A stretch of 64,000 bases of DNA from an uncultured Dorea sp. (GCA_910578865.1 CAJTRM010000004.1:62001-126000), one strand, 5' to 3'; counted from the first letter of the stretch, positions 1 to 8,538 are shown. The notes: generated by a model from the sequence alone, not told the origin. Made by a program: numbers and translations.

Positions 1-359
1 ACAGCGCTCAGAAGAGAATTATCCCGGAAGTGCAAAACGATATGATCCTTTCTGTTATCTGCGAAGAGCTGGGGGTATTTGGAGCCATTGTTGTGCTTAC
101 CTTGTTTGCAATGCTTTTGTACCGGCTTTTGTTTATCGCGCAGAATGCACCGGATCTCTACGGCTCTCTTGTGGTGACGGGGATTTTTGCACATATTGCG
201 ATTCAGGTTATTTTGAATGTAGCAGTTGTGACGAATACGATACCAAATACCGGAATCACCCTGCCATTTGTCAGCTATGGCGGAACATCCATTTTGTTTC
301 TGATGGCGGAGATGGGAATTGCGCTTGGAGTATCCAGAAGAATAAAATTTGAACAATAA
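1..359 (+). CDS. RodA/FtsW/SpoVE-family glycosyltransferase, C-terminal fragment
   Basis: This is the 3' part of a SEDS-family peptidoglycan glycosyltransferase; the 5' end lies outside the window and the frame is open from base 3. The visible part carries the family signature VQNDMILSVICEELGVFGA, two to three membrane segments and the conserved tail motif NTGITLPFVSYGGTS. The same motifs recur in the ftsW gene at 9916-11004, so the two are paralogues. Because a second SEDS gene sits inside the dcw cluster, this one is more likely the elongation-type RodA or a sporulation-type SpoVE, but the fragment cannot separate these. It ends 113 bp before degV. Confidence 0.85.
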   Translation, partial: SAQKRIIPEVQNDMILSVICEELGVFGAIVVLTLFAMLLYRLLFIAQNAPDLYGSLVVTGIFAHIAIQVILNVAVVTNTIPNTGITLPFVSYGGTSILFLMAEMGIALGVSRRIKFEQ

Positions 360-400
360 AAAGCTTTCTTTTCACGTACGGATATGGTATGATGAATAAC

Positions 401-417
401 GTAGTATTCAATACTAC
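401..417. promoter_or_regulatory. 17-bp perfect palindrome upstream of degV, FapR-like
   Basis: GTAGTATT-C-AATACTAC is a perfect inverted repeat about 55 bp upstream of the degV start. Its core TAGTA-N5-TACTA has the same half-sites and spacing as the FapR operator of Bacillus (TTAGTA-N5-TACTAA). A weak -10-like TATGAT at 388-393 would put the palindrome at or just after the transcription start, a typical repressor position. The regulator is inferred, not shown. Confidence 0.5.
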
Positions 418-472
418 ATAGTATAGATGTAATTATCGTACAATGTTTGTGCAAGTATGTGGGAGGAAGTTT

Positions 473-1312
473 ATGAGTTACAAAATCATTGTGGACAGCT
501 GCGGGGAATTGACAGAGGAGATGAAAGCGTCCGGGAATTATGAGACGGCATCTCTTGAGATTGACGTGGAAGGACATCATATTGTAGACGATCATACGTT
601 TGATCAGGCAGAATTTTTAAGGCTTGTGGCCGGCACCCAGGAATGTCCGAAGTCTTCCTGCCCGTCTCCGGAAAGGTATATGGAAGCTTACAATTGTAAG
701 GCAGAGCATGTATACGCGGTGACATTGTCCGCAGAGTTGAGTGGTTCCTATAACAGTGCAGTTCTGGGCAAGAATCTGTATCATGAAGAATACGGAGAGA
801 AAGATATCTATATATTTAATTCACGGTCAGCATCGGTGGGAGAGACTTTGATTGCCCTTAAGATTGCAGAATGTGAAGAAAAAGGTATGAGTTTCCGGGA
901 GATTATAGAGGCGGTAGAGGCATATATTGAAGGGCAGAATACGTATTTTGTGCTGGAAAGCCTGGATACGCTCCGCAAGAACGGAAGATTGACGGGGCTG
1001 AAGGCCGTGGTGGCTACTGCACTCAATATTAAACCTGTGATGGGAGCGACGCCGCAGGGAACTATCTGTCAGATCGGCCAGGCCAGAGGGATTAATAAGG
1101 CGCTGACTAAGATGGTGGATCATGTAATAGAAGATATTAAAGATTCCAAAGAGAAGGTTCTTGCTATTTCCCATTGCAACTGCAGAGAACGGGCAGAGGG
1201 CGTGAAAAGGATGATTCTGGAACGGATGAAGGTAAAGAGTGTCATTATACTGGATACTGCGGGTATCAGCAGTATGTATGCATCTGACGGAGGCGTGATT
1301 CTGGTTGTATAA
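473..1312 (+). CDS. DegV family fatty-acid-binding protein (FakB-like)
   Basis: This 279-residue protein has the DegV fold. Proteins of the family bind a fatty acid and present it to the kinase FakA for phosphorylation and entry into phospholipid synthesis. Family features are the N-terminal DSCGEL, the KSSCPSPERY ligand loop (usually TSQPS in the family), SAELSGSYNSA, DSRSASVGE and the LDTLRKNGRL segment near residue 160. The start at 473 follows GGAGGAAG at 462-469; an in-frame ATG 30 bp upstream lacks a good ribosome site. It is monocistronic, between the SEDS fragment and a small membrane protein. The upstream palindrome suggests lipid-responsive control. Which DegV paralogue it is, and its lipid preference, cannot be read from sequence. 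Confidence 0.88.
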   Translation: MSYKIIVDSCGELTEEMKASGNYETASLEIDVEGHHIVDDHTFDQAEFLRLVAGTQECPKSSCPSPERYMEAYNCKAEHVYAVTLSAELSGSYNSAVLGKNLYHEEYGEKDIYIFNSRSASVGETLIALKIAECEEKGMSFREIIEAVEAYIEGQNTYFVLESLDTLRKNGRLTGLKAVVATALNIKPVMGATPQGTICQIGQARGINKALTKMVDHVIEDIKDSKEKVLAISHCNCRERAEGVKRMILERMKVKSVIILDTAGISSMYASDGGVILVV

Positions 1313-1430
1313 TTTCCTGATCTGTGATAAAATAGTGCTGATATGGTTTGCGCTGTTGTATGCAGGCTGTGTTGATTTTCCGGTATATTAGTGTTTTACA
1401 CCGGCGATTAGGGTAAAAGGAGTTTTTAAG

Positions 1431-1703
1431 ATGAGTCAGGCGAAGGTAGACAGATATAAAGAAGAAAAAGCAAACCGCAAAAAAAATATGAAAAAGGAAA
1501 AGGTGCAGAATTTTTTCCGGAAGATCATTATATGTATTGCAGGAATAGCACTTGTGGGTGGAATAGGATATTCTGCCTATGATACGTATGAATCCAGCCG
1601 TGGTAAGGAGGAAGTGGAGATTGATTACTCTGCCTTTACGGACTTCCAGCAGGACCTTGCTTCGGTGGCGGCGGAAGAGGCAGCAGCGGGGCAGGCACAA
1701 TAG
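1431..1703 (+). CDS. Small single-pass membrane protein, unknown function
   Basis: The 90-residue product has a strongly basic N-terminus (residues 4-35, mostly Lys, Arg and Glu), one hydrophobic segment at about 34-52 (IIICIAGIALVGGIGYSAY) and an acidic, Ala-rich tail. This predicts one membrane pass with the basic end in the cytoplasm. An AAAAGGAG site lies just upstream of the ATG. A good terminator follows directly, so it is a separate unit between degV and the mraZ promoter. I do not recognise a characterised family. Position next to the division cluster is suggestive but is not evidence of function. Confidence 0.7.
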   Translation: MSQAKVDRYKEEKANRKKNMKKEKVQNFFRKIIICIAGIALVGGIGYSAYDTYESSRGKEEVEIDYSAFTDFQQDLASVAAEEAAAGQAQ

Positions 1704-1737
1704 AGGATGAGTGCAGATGCAATAAATTAATAAGTAG

Positions 1738-1774
1738 AAAAAAGAGGACAGGGAAACTTGTCCTTTTTTTATTT
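1738..1774 (+). terminator. Rho-independent terminator after the small membrane protein gene
   Basis: Stem AGGACA/TGTCCT with an 8-nt loop is extended by an A-tract pairing with the following T7 run. It separates the upstream unit from the mraZ promoter 15 bp downstream. Confidence 0.85.
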
Positions 1775-1788
1775 TTGTAAAAAAGGGG

Positions 1789-1817
1789 TTGAAATAACCG
1801 TGAAAGTGGTTTACAAT
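1789..1817 (+). promoter_or_regulatory. Sigma-A-type promoter of the dcw cluster
   Basis: TTGAAA (1789-1794), a 17-bp spacer and TACAAT (1812-1817) precede mraZ. The predicted start is near 1824. The first MraZ-type box lies in the spacer and the second overlaps the -10 element. Confidence 0.8.
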
Positions 1818-1881
1818 GGTTTCAAGTGGTAGAAAGTGGTGAAAAGTGGTACAGAGTGGTATAAAAGTGGCAGACCACTTT
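1801..1881 (+). promoter_or_regulatory. MraZ operator array, seven boxes at 10-bp period
   Basis: Six consecutive 10-bp blocks each end in TGGT (at 1810, 1820, 1830, 1840, 1850, 1860), five of them as AGTGGT. A seventh box, AAAGTGG, ends at 1870, shifted by one base. The seventh box is mirrored by CCACTTT at 1875-1881, giving a 7-bp inverted repeat with a CAGA loop. MraZ proteins of Escherichia coli, Bacillus and Mycoplasma bind short GTG-containing repeats spaced one helical turn apart, usually three or four copies. The array overlaps the -10 element and the 5' leader, so it fits autoregulation of the dcw operon by MraZ. Confidence 0.85.
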
Positions 1882-1898
1882 GAAAGAGGGTGAGTCTG

Positions 1899-2348
1899 AT
1901 GCTGAAGGGGTTGAAAGGTGAATACAGTCATAACGTTGACACCAAAGGAAGGCTGATCATTCCTGCAAAATTCCGTGACGATTTAGGGGAGCATTTCGTC
2001 ATAACCAAAGGAATGGAAGAATGCCTTTACATACACCCGGAAGCAGAATGGAACATCTTTGAAGAGAAGCTTAACGCCTTACCGACCACCACAGACAAGA
2101 AAGCCCGGGCTTTTGCATATTTTTTTCAGGGAAGTGCAACAGACGGGGATATTGATAAGCAAGGGAGAACTTTGATTCCGCAGAATCTCAGAGAATACGC
2201 ACACATAGAAAAAGAAGTGGTATTTATCGGTATGGGGAAGCGTGCCGAGATCTGGGATAAAGCCAGATGGGATGCAAAGAATGCTGAAGTGGAACTGAAC
2301 ATTGAGGATATTGCGTCCGATATGGAAGCGGGCGGGTTCAGTATCTAG
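1899..2348 (+). CDS. mraZ: Transcriptional regulator MraZ
   Basis: MraZ is the DNA-binding regulator at the head of most dcw clusters; it forms a ring-shaped oligomer and binds repeats in its own promoter. The 149-residue protein has two AbrB-like SpoVT half-domains, each with the signature loop: VDTKGRLIIPAKFR near the N-terminus and IDKQGRTLIPQNLREY after residue 80. The ATG at 1899 lies 8 nt after GAGGG and gives the usual family N-terminus; a GTG at 1890 in the same frame would add three residues. It lies 11 bp upstream of rsmH. The seven-box array just upstream is its likely target. Confidence 0.95.
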   Translation: MLKGLKGEYSHNVDTKGRLIIPAKFRDDLGEHFVITKGMEECLYIHPEAEWNIFEEKLNALPTTTDKKARAFAYFFQGSATDGDIDKQGRTLIPQNLREYAHIEKEVVFIGMGKRAEIWDKARWDAKNAEVELNIEDIASDMEAGGFSI

Positions 2349-2359
2349 AGGGAGAAGAT

Positions 2360-3301
2360 ATGGAATTCGTACACAAATCAGTATTGCTTCATGAAACAAT
2401 TGATGGATTAAGCATTAAGCCGGACGGAATCTATGTGGATGGTACGCTCGGCGGAGGCGGACATGCTTTTGAAGTGTGCAGGCGCCTCGGAAACAAGGGG
2501 AGTATTATAGGAATAGACCAGGACGCAGCGGCGATAGAAGCCGCAGGCGCCCGATTAAAAGACTTCGGGGAGAAAGTCACAATTGTCAGAAGTAACTATT
2601 GCGACATGAAGTCGCAGCTTCACAAACTGGGAATTGACAAAGTCGATGGGATCGTGCTTGATCTGGGCGTATCGTCTTATCAGCTGGATACGGCAGAGCG
2701 GGGATTCTCTTATCGGGAAGATGCACCTTTGGATATGCGGATGGATACACGTCAGAAGATGACGGCCAGGGACATCGTCAATGACTACAGTGAGATGGAT
2801 CTTTACCGTGTGATCAGAGACTACGGGGAGGATAAGTTCGCAAAGAATATTGCGAAACATATCGTAGAAGCACGCGGTAAGAAAGCCATTGAGACAACAG
2901 GGGAACTGACGGATATCGTCAGGGCATCCATCCCTATGAAGTACCAAAAGAAGTCTGGACATCCTTCCAAAAGGACTTTCCAGGCTATTCGCATTGAACT
3001 TAACAGAGAACTTGATGTTCTGAAGGAGTCTCTTGACGATATGATTGAAATTTTGAATCCGGGCGGAAGGTTGTGTATTATTACCTTCCACTCTCTGGAG
3101 GACCGGATTGTCAAGAGCGCCTTCCGTAAAAATGAAAATCCGTGTACCTGCCCGGTAGATTTCCCGGTATGTGTATGCGGAAAGGTTTCAAAAGGAACCA
3201 TTGTTACGAGAAAACCGATTCTTCCATGCAAAGAAGAGGTGGAGAATAACAGCAGGGCAAAAAGCGCCAAGCTTCGGATTTTCGAGAGAGCGGGAGTATA
3301 G
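2360..3301 (+). CDS. rsmH: 16S rRNA (cytosine(1402)-N(4))-methyltransferase
   Basis: RsmH (formerly MraW) N4-methylates C1402 in the decoding centre of 16S rRNA using S-adenosylmethionine. The 313-residue length is usual. Visible motifs are the SAM loop YVDGTLGGGGHA at residues 26-37, IGIDQD, the DLGVSSYQLD block, GFSYREDAPLDMRMD and the catalytic-region ITFHSLEDRIVK near residue 240. The start follows GGGAGAAG. It is second in the dcw operon, between mraZ and the ftsL-like gene. Confidence 0.97.
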   Translation: MEFVHKSVLLHETIDGLSIKPDGIYVDGTLGGGGHAFEVCRRLGNKGSIIGIDQDAAAIEAAGARLKDFGEKVTIVRSNYCDMKSQLHKLGIDKVDGIVLDLGVSSYQLDTAERGFSYREDAPLDMRMDTRQKMTARDIVNDYSEMDLYRVIRDYGEDKFAKNIAKHIVEARGKKAIETTGELTDIVRASIPMKYQKKSGHPSKRTFQAIRIELNRELDVLKESLDDMIEILNPGGRLCIITFHSLEDRIVKSAFRKNENPCTCPVDFPVCVCGKVSKGTIVTRKPILPCKEEVENNSRAKSAKLRIFERAGV

Positions 3302-3342
3302 GAGCCGGGCGGCGAAAGATTTAAGAAAGGGGACAGGCGTAT

Positions 3343-3867
3343 ATGGCAGCAAGACGGAGTGCAGGAAGAAGGCAAAGCTATAGCAGTGCGGCAAGGCAGG
3401 CGTATGTCTACGGCAATGTCGTTGAAAAGCCGCAGTATGAGCCGAAAAGGCAGGAAAAGGAGCCTGACAGGAAAAAGCAGGTCAGCCGTCAGGTACGTCA
3501 GAACCGGAAAAAAGCTTTGCATATGAATCCGGGTTATGTTGTTTTTCTGACAGCTGCAGCGGTATGCGCACTTTTAATCTGTGTAAATTATGTAAATCTG
3601 CAGTCCAGGATTACCAGGAGGTCTAAAAACATTACAGCAATGCAGGCAGAGCTGGTGGATTTGAAAGAAAAGAACAATACCCGATACAATACGATTATGG
3701 ATTCTGTGAATCTGGAAGAGGTGCGTGTATCTGCACAGGACAAGCTTGGCATGGTGTACGCCACAGAGGCACAGGTGATTGAATACCAGAAGCCTTCCGC
3801 GGATTATGTTAAGCAGTATGAGGCTATCCCGGAAGAGGGTGTACTTGCACAGTCAGACAAAAAGTAA
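3343..3867 (+). CDS. ftsL: FtsL/DivIC-like cell division protein
   Basis: FtsL is a bitopic divisome protein that pairs with DivIC and FtsQ/DivIB through periplasmic coiled coils. This 174-residue product has a long basic cytoplasmic N-terminus (residues 1-65), one membrane helix (about 67-87, YVVFLTAAAVCALLICVNYV) and a coiled-coil-like outer segment ending in the conserved-type SAQDKLGMVYAT stretch. Primary sequence is poorly conserved in this family, so the call rests mainly on topology and on position between rsmH and the PBP gene. It ends 15 bp before the PBP gene. Confidence 0.8.
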   Translation: MAARRSAGRRQSYSSAARQAYVYGNVVEKPQYEPKRQEKEPDRKKQVSRQVRQNRKKALHMNPGYVVFLTAAAVCALLICVNYVNLQSRITRRSKNITAMQAELVDLKEKNNTRYNTIMDSVNLEEVRVSAQDKLGMVYATEAQVIEYQKPSADYVKQYEAIPEEGVLAQSDKK

Positions 3868-3882
3868 GCGGCAGGTGATGGT

Positions 3883-5730
3883 ATGGCAAGAAAAAAAAGA
3901 AAAAGATTTTTTAAGAAAAAATTCAATAAGGTCATGCAAAAAAAACTGGTCATGCTCTTTGTGGCAATTGTACTGGTTTTTATTTTCCTGGTAGGAAGGA
4001 TTACCTATATTAACGCAGCCAGCGGAGACCGATATACCAAGGTCGTGCTGGATCAGCAGCAGTATGACAGCCGGTCGATCCCTTTTAAGAGAGGGGATAT
4101 CGTAGACCGGAACGGCACTAAGATCGCAACCAGCGAGAGAATCTATAATGTCATATTGGATATGAAGGTAATGCTCAGCAATGATAAATATATTGAACCG
4201 ACAATGGCAGTGCTGAAAGAATGCTTCGGCATTGAAGAAGAAACTGTGCGGGAACTTATGGAAACGAATCCTTCCGGAAGATATAATATCCTGAAAAAAG
4301 GGGTGGATTATAATACTGCCAGCAAATTCAATGAAATCAATGAAGACTATAAAAACCATCCTTATGTGAAGGGAATCTGGCTGGAAGAGGATTATATAAG
4401 AAAGTATCCTTATAATACACTGGCTAGTGATGTGATCGGCTTTACTGTTGACGGAAACGTAGGCTGCAACGGCATTGAGGCCTCGTACAATTCGATCCTG
4501 AACGGAACGGACGGAAGGGAATATGGGTATCAGGATGAAAGCGCCGCTTTTGAACAGACAGTCAAAGAGCCGGAGAACGGCAAGACGATCGTGTCCACGA
4601 TTGATGTTCAGGTGCAGAGTATCGTTGAGAAGCATATCCAGGCATTTAATGACGCTCACAAAAATGAAGCTGTGCAGGGAGAGGGCAGTAAGGACACGGC
4701 AGTTATTGTCATGAATCCCCAAAACGGAGAGATCCTGGCAGAGGCATCTTATCCTAATTATGATCTTAATAATCCGAGAGACCTGACAAAATACTATACA
4801 GAGGAAGAAATATCAGCCATGACAGATGAGCAGCGGCTGGATACTCTGAATTCTCTGTGGAACAATTTTTGCGTCAGTGATACTTATGAACCAGGTTCTA
4901 CCTTCAAGCCATTTGTAGTCTCGGCAGGAATGGAACTTGGGGTATTGTCCGGAGGAGAGAGCTATACCTGCAACGGAATGCTCCATGTCGCAGATCACGA
5001 TATTCACTGCAGTAACCGAAGCGGACACGGAGCGCAGACGTTGAAACAGGCAGTAGAAAATTCCTGCAATGTTGCAATGATGTATATCGGAGAAGATATA
5101 GGTGTGGAAGACTTCTGCAGATATCAGGAACTGTTTGGGTTTGGAGAAATGACAGGGATCGACCTTCCCGGGGAGGCGTCTACCAAGGGGCTTCTGTATG
5201 TGCCGGAGAGTATGGATCCCTCCAGTCTTGCAACAAACGCATTCGGTCAGAACTTTAACGTGACGATGACACAGCTTGCCGCTTCGTTTTGTTCCCTGAT
5301 CAACGGCGGGAATTATTATAAGCCCCATATAGTAAAGCAGATTCAGGACGAAAACGGCAACGTGACTGAGAGTAAGGATCCTGTACTGGTCAAAAGAACC
5401 ATCTCAGCGGAGACGAGCCAGATCATAAAAGAATACATGCACAGTGTTGTAGAAAATGGAACCGGTGCGTCGGCAGCGGTAGAAGGGTATGATGTCGGAG
5501 GCAAAACAGGTACTGCCGAGAAATTGCCGAGAAATAAAGAAAAATATCTGGTATCCTTTATCGGATATGCGCCGCAGGAAAACCCGCAGGTAGTAGTATA
5601 TGTAGTGGTCAATGAACCAAATGCCAAGATCCAGGCAAACAGCAGGTTTGCAACAGAGATGGCGGCTGCGATCATGAAAGAGATATTTCCGTATCTGGGC
5701 ATAGAAAAATCTGCAGAGGCGGGGAATTAA
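3883..5730 (+). CDS. Class B penicillin-binding protein (FtsI/PBP2B type)
   Basis: This is a division-type DD-transpeptidase that cross-links septal peptidoglycan. The 615-residue protein has a basic cytoplasmic N-terminus, one membrane anchor (about residues 20-42), a dimerisation domain and a transpeptidase domain. All three active-site motifs are present: STFK with nucleophile Ser339, SCN in the ENSCNVAMM segment, and KTG at residues 541-543. No C-terminal PASTA repeat is present; the protein ends at EIFPYLGIEKS. It is followed by a second class B PBP with the same tail EIFPYLGIEK or IFPYLGIEK, consistent with tandem duplication. Of the pair it is the more likely vegetative FtsI, because all its motifs are canonical. 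Confidence 0.93.
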   Translation: MARKKRKRFFKKKFNKVMQKKLVMLFVAIVLVFIFLVGRITYINAASGDRYTKVVLDQQQYDSRSIPFKRGDIVDRNGTKIATSERIYNVILDMKVMLSNDKYIEPTMAVLKECFGIEEETVRELMETNPSGRYNILKKGVDYNTASKFNEINEDYKNHPYVKGIWLEEDYIRKYPYNTLASDVIGFTVDGNVGCNGIEASYNSILNGTDGREYGYQDESAAFEQTVKEPENGKTIVSTIDVQVQSIVEKHIQAFNDAHKNEAVQGEGSKDTAVIVMNPQNGEILAEASYPNYDLNNPRDLTKYYTEEEISAMTDEQRLDTLNSLWNNFCVSDTYEPGSTFKPFVVSAGMELGVLSGGESYTCNGMLHVADHDIHCSNRSGHGAQTLKQAVENSCNVAMMYIGEDIGVEDFCRYQELFGFGEMTGIDLPGEASTKGLLYVPESMDPSSLATNAFGQNFNVTMTQLAASFCSLINGGNYYKPHIVKQIQDENGNVTESKDPVLVKRTISAETSQIIKEYMHSVVENGTGASAAVEGYDVGGKTGTAEKLPRNKEKYLVSFIGYAPQENPQVVVYVVVNEPNAKIQANSRFATEMAAAIMKEIFPYLGIEKSAEAGN

Positions 5731-5793
5731 GAGAATAACCTTGCATAAGTCTTAATAAATTATAAAAACGACTTGTGCGGGGTTCTTTTATTT

Positions 5794-7515
5794 ATGAAAA
5801 ATAAAACATTTAATAAGAAAAAAATATTGGTAGTCTTTGTCTGTGCCGCAATCATTATTTTTGGATTGGTGGGAAGACTTGTATATCTGATGATTTTTGA
5901 TGCAGAATATTATCAGGAGAAAGCAAAGGCACTTCACGAACGTGAGCGTGAGATCAAGGCGGCCCGAGGGGAGATCATAGATGCAAACGGGACAGTCCTT
6001 GCTACGAATAAGACTGTCTGTACCATATCGGTTATCCACAGCCAGGTCAAAGAACCGGAAACGGTTGTGGCAGAGCTTTCAAAAGCGCTGGAGATGGACG
6101 AGGGAGAAGTCCGGAAAAAGGTGGAGAAGGTCTCGTCCATGGAACGTATCAAGACAAATGTGGATAAGAAGACAGGGGATGCCATCCGTAATCTGGAGCT
6201 GGACGGAGTCAAAGTAGATGAAGATTTTAAGCGGTATTATCCGTACCATGAGCTTGCCTCTAAGGTGCTTGGATTTACCGGAGGGGATAACCAGGGGATT
6301 GTAGGGCTGGAAGTAAAATATGAAGAATACCTGAAAGGGAAGAACGGTACTATACTGACTACGACGGACGCAAGGGGCGTAGAGCTTGACGGAGTGGCCG
6401 AGGGGCGGGTGGAGCCCGTCGCCGGAAATACGCTGCAGATCAGCCTGGACTATAACATTCAGATGTATGCACAGCAGATGGCAGAGAAGGTAATGGAGGA
6501 AAAACAGGCGGACAAAGTGGCGATCCTTCTGATGAACCCAAAAAACGGCGAGATACTTGCCATGGTAAATGTGCCGGAGTTTGACCTGAACGAGCCGTTT
6601 ACACTTGGGATTGAGGGCGAGGATGTCATGGATCCTGAAAAAAAGCAGGATGCCCTAAATCAGATGTGGAGGAACGGATGTATTAACGATACCTATGAAC
6701 CGGGCTCCACCTTTAAGATCATTACAGCATCCGCCTGTCTGGAAGAGGGTGTGGTAAAATTAAATGATTCCTTCAACTGCCCGGGGTATAAGATTGTGGA
6801 GGATCGGAAGATCCGGTGCCATAAGGTCGGAGGGCACGGGGCCGAGGATTTTGTGAAAGGGATACAGAATTCCTGCAATCCGGTGTTTATTGAGATCGGT
6901 CTACGGCTTGGGGTGGATAATTTTTATAAATATTTTCAGCAGTTCGGCCTGATGGGACAGACCGGTGTGGATCTTCCGGGAGAGGCGGGGACGATCATGC
7001 ACAAGAAAGAAAATGTAGGGCAGGTGGAACTTGCGACTATGAGCTTCGGACAGTCCTTCCAGGTGACACCGATCCAAATGGCTGCGACAGTAAGCTCACT
7101 TGTCAACGGAGGAAAGAGAGTGACGCCGCACTTTGGAGTGCGCGTGCTGAATGACCAGGGGAAGGAGATTGAAGAGTTCAAGTACAAGAAGCAGGGGAGG
7201 ATTTTGTCTGCGGAGACCTCCAAAACAATGCAGACGCTGCTTGAGAGTGTGGTGTCGGAAGGTTCCGGGAAAAATGCCTATGTAGAAGGATATCAGATCG
7301 GCGGGAAGACAGCCACTTCCCAGACACTTCCAAGGAGTGCCAATAAATATATTTCCTCTTTTATCGGGTTTGCACCGGCAGATGACCCGCAGGTTCTTGG
7401 GATGTGCGTGATCTATAATCCTCAGGGGGTGTATTATGGCGGGACGATTGCGGCTCCTGTAGTGGGAGATATTTTCAGTAATATATTTCCCTATCTTGGC
7501 ATTGAAAAAGAGTAG
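5794..7515 (+). CDS. Class B penicillin-binding protein, SpoVD-like paralogue with KTA motif
   Basis: This second class B transpeptidase of 573 residues follows the first PBP. It has one N-terminal membrane segment, a dimerisation domain (ARGEIIDANGTVLATN near residue 50) and a transpeptidase domain. The nucleophile motif STFK (Ser305) and SCN (NSCNP) are intact. The third motif reads GGKTATSQ, so KTG is replaced by KTA at residues 505-507. There is no PASTA domain, unlike Bacillus SpoVD. The ATG at 5794 is preferred over a TTG 21 bp upstream because it starts the usual basic N-terminus, although the ribosome site (GCGGGG) is weak. Clusters of sporulating clostridia often pair a vegetative and a sporulation PBP here, so a SpoVD role is likely but inferred. 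Confidence 0.88.
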   Translation: MKNKTFNKKKILVVFVCAAIIIFGLVGRLVYLMIFDAEYYQEKAKALHEREREIKAARGEIIDANGTVLATNKTVCTISVIHSQVKEPETVVAELSKALEMDEGEVRKKVEKVSSMERIKTNVDKKTGDAIRNLELDGVKVDEDFKRYYPYHELASKVLGFTGGDNQGIVGLEVKYEEYLKGKNGTILTTTDARGVELDGVAEGRVEPVAGNTLQISLDYNIQMYAQQMAEKVMEEKQADKVAILLMNPKNGEILAMVNVPEFDLNEPFTLGIEGEDVMDPEKKQDALNQMWRNGCINDTYEPGSTFKIITASACLEEGVVKLNDSFNCPGYKIVEDRKIRCHKVGGHGAEDFVKGIQNSCNPVFIEIGLRLGVDNFYKYFQQFGLMGQTGVDLPGEAGTIMHKKENVGQVELATMSFGQSFQVTPIQMAATVSSLVNGGKRVTPHFGVRVLNDQGKEIEEFKYKKQGRILSAETSKTMQTLLESVVSEGSGKNAYVEGYQIGGKTATSQTLPRSANKYISSFIGFAPADDPQVLGMCVIYNPQGVYYGGTIAAPVVGDIFSNIFPYLGIEKE

Positions 7516-7581
7516 GAAATGAAGTATACTATGTAAGGTTAAAAGCCGTAAAGCTAACGAAAAAGATAAAAGAGGTGGATT

Positions 7582-8538
7582 ATGGATTATACAGTATTTG
7601 TTCCGGTACTGATTTCGTTTGTATTGAGTGTGATCATGGGGCCGGTGATTATTCCCATGCTCAGACGGATGAAAATGGGACAGACGGAAAGGGAAGAGGG
7701 GGTCAAGTCTCATTTGAAGAAAGCCGGGACGCCCACCATGGGAGGAGTCATCATTCTGCTGAGTGTAGTTATAACCTCTGGATTTTATGTGAAGGACTAT
7801 CCTAAGATGATTCCGATCCTTTTTGTGACACTCGGATTCGGCCTGATCGGATTTCTGGACGATTATTTAAAAGTTGTGATGAAGCGTTCAGACGGGCTTT
7901 TCCCGAAACAGAAAATGGCCCTTCAGATTGTAGTGACTGCAATTTTTGCATTTTATATTGTAAAATTTACAGATGTTTCGCTTGCTATGCTGATTCCATT
8001 TTCCGGCGGAAAATATTTGGATATCGGGTGGCTTTCTATTGTACTTATGTTTATTGCTGTGATCGGGACGGTAAACGGTGTGAATTTTACGGACGGGCTG
8101 GACGGTCTTGCGTCCAGTGTCACGGTTCTTGTGGCAACATTTTTTACGGTGGTTGCCATCGGGACGAAAAGCGGAATCGAGCCGGTGACCTGTGCGGTCG
8201 TAGGCGCATTGCTTGGTTTTCTGTTGTTTAATGTGTATCCTGCAAGTGTGTTTATGGGAGATACAGGTTCCCTTGCTCTTGGCGGATTTGTGGCATCCAC
8301 GGCGTATATGCTTCAGATGCCGTTCTTTATCCTGATTGTGGGGCTTATCTACCTGGTGGAAGTGCTGTCGGTTATGATACAGGTGACCTATTTTAAGAAG
8401 ACAGGAGGAAAACGTATCTTTAAGATGGCGCCCATCCATCACCATTTTGAATTGTGCGGATGGTCAGAGACCAGAGTGGTGGCAGTGTTTTCGATTATTA
8501 CGGCGCTGCTGTGTCTGATCGCACTTATGGGTATGTAG
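7582..8538 (+). CDS. mraY: Phospho-N-acetylmuramoyl-pentapeptide-transferase
   Basis: MraY transfers phospho-MurNAc-pentapeptide from UDP to undecaprenyl phosphate, forming lipid I at the inner face of the membrane. The 318-residue product has about ten membrane helices. Family motifs are KAGTPTMGG at residues 48-56, LDDYLKV near residue 93, NFTDGLDGLA, MGDTGSLALGG and the HHHFELCGW histidine loop. The ATG follows AGAGGTGG. It lies between the PBP pair and murD and is part of the same operon. Confidence 0.97.
   Translation: MDYTVFVPVLISFVLSVIMGPVIIPMLRRMKMGQTEREEGVKSHLKKAGTPTMGGVIILLSVVITSGFYVKDYPKMIPILFVTLGFGLIGFLDDYLKVVMKRSDGLFPKQKMALQIVVTAIFAFYIVKFTDVSLAMLIPFSGGKYLDIGWLSIVLMFIAVIGTVNGVNFTDGLDGLASSVTVLVATFFTVVAIGTKSGIEPVTCAVVGALLGFLLFNVYPASVFMGDTGSLALGGFVASTAYMLQMPFFILIVGLIYLVEVLSVMIQVTYFKKTGGKRIFKMAPIHHHFELCGWSETRVVAVFSIITALLCLIALMGM

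Noticed and set aside
1801..1870. Short regular repeats at 10-bp period that could look like a degenerate CRISPR or minisatellite
   Set aside because: Units are 10 bp with no separate spacers, and they overlap a promoter in front of mraZ, so MraZ boxes explain them.
1266..1931. Minus-strand open frame spanning the gap between degV and mraZ
   Set aside because: It crosses the terminator, the mraZ promoter and two real genes antisense, and its product is low in recognisable features.
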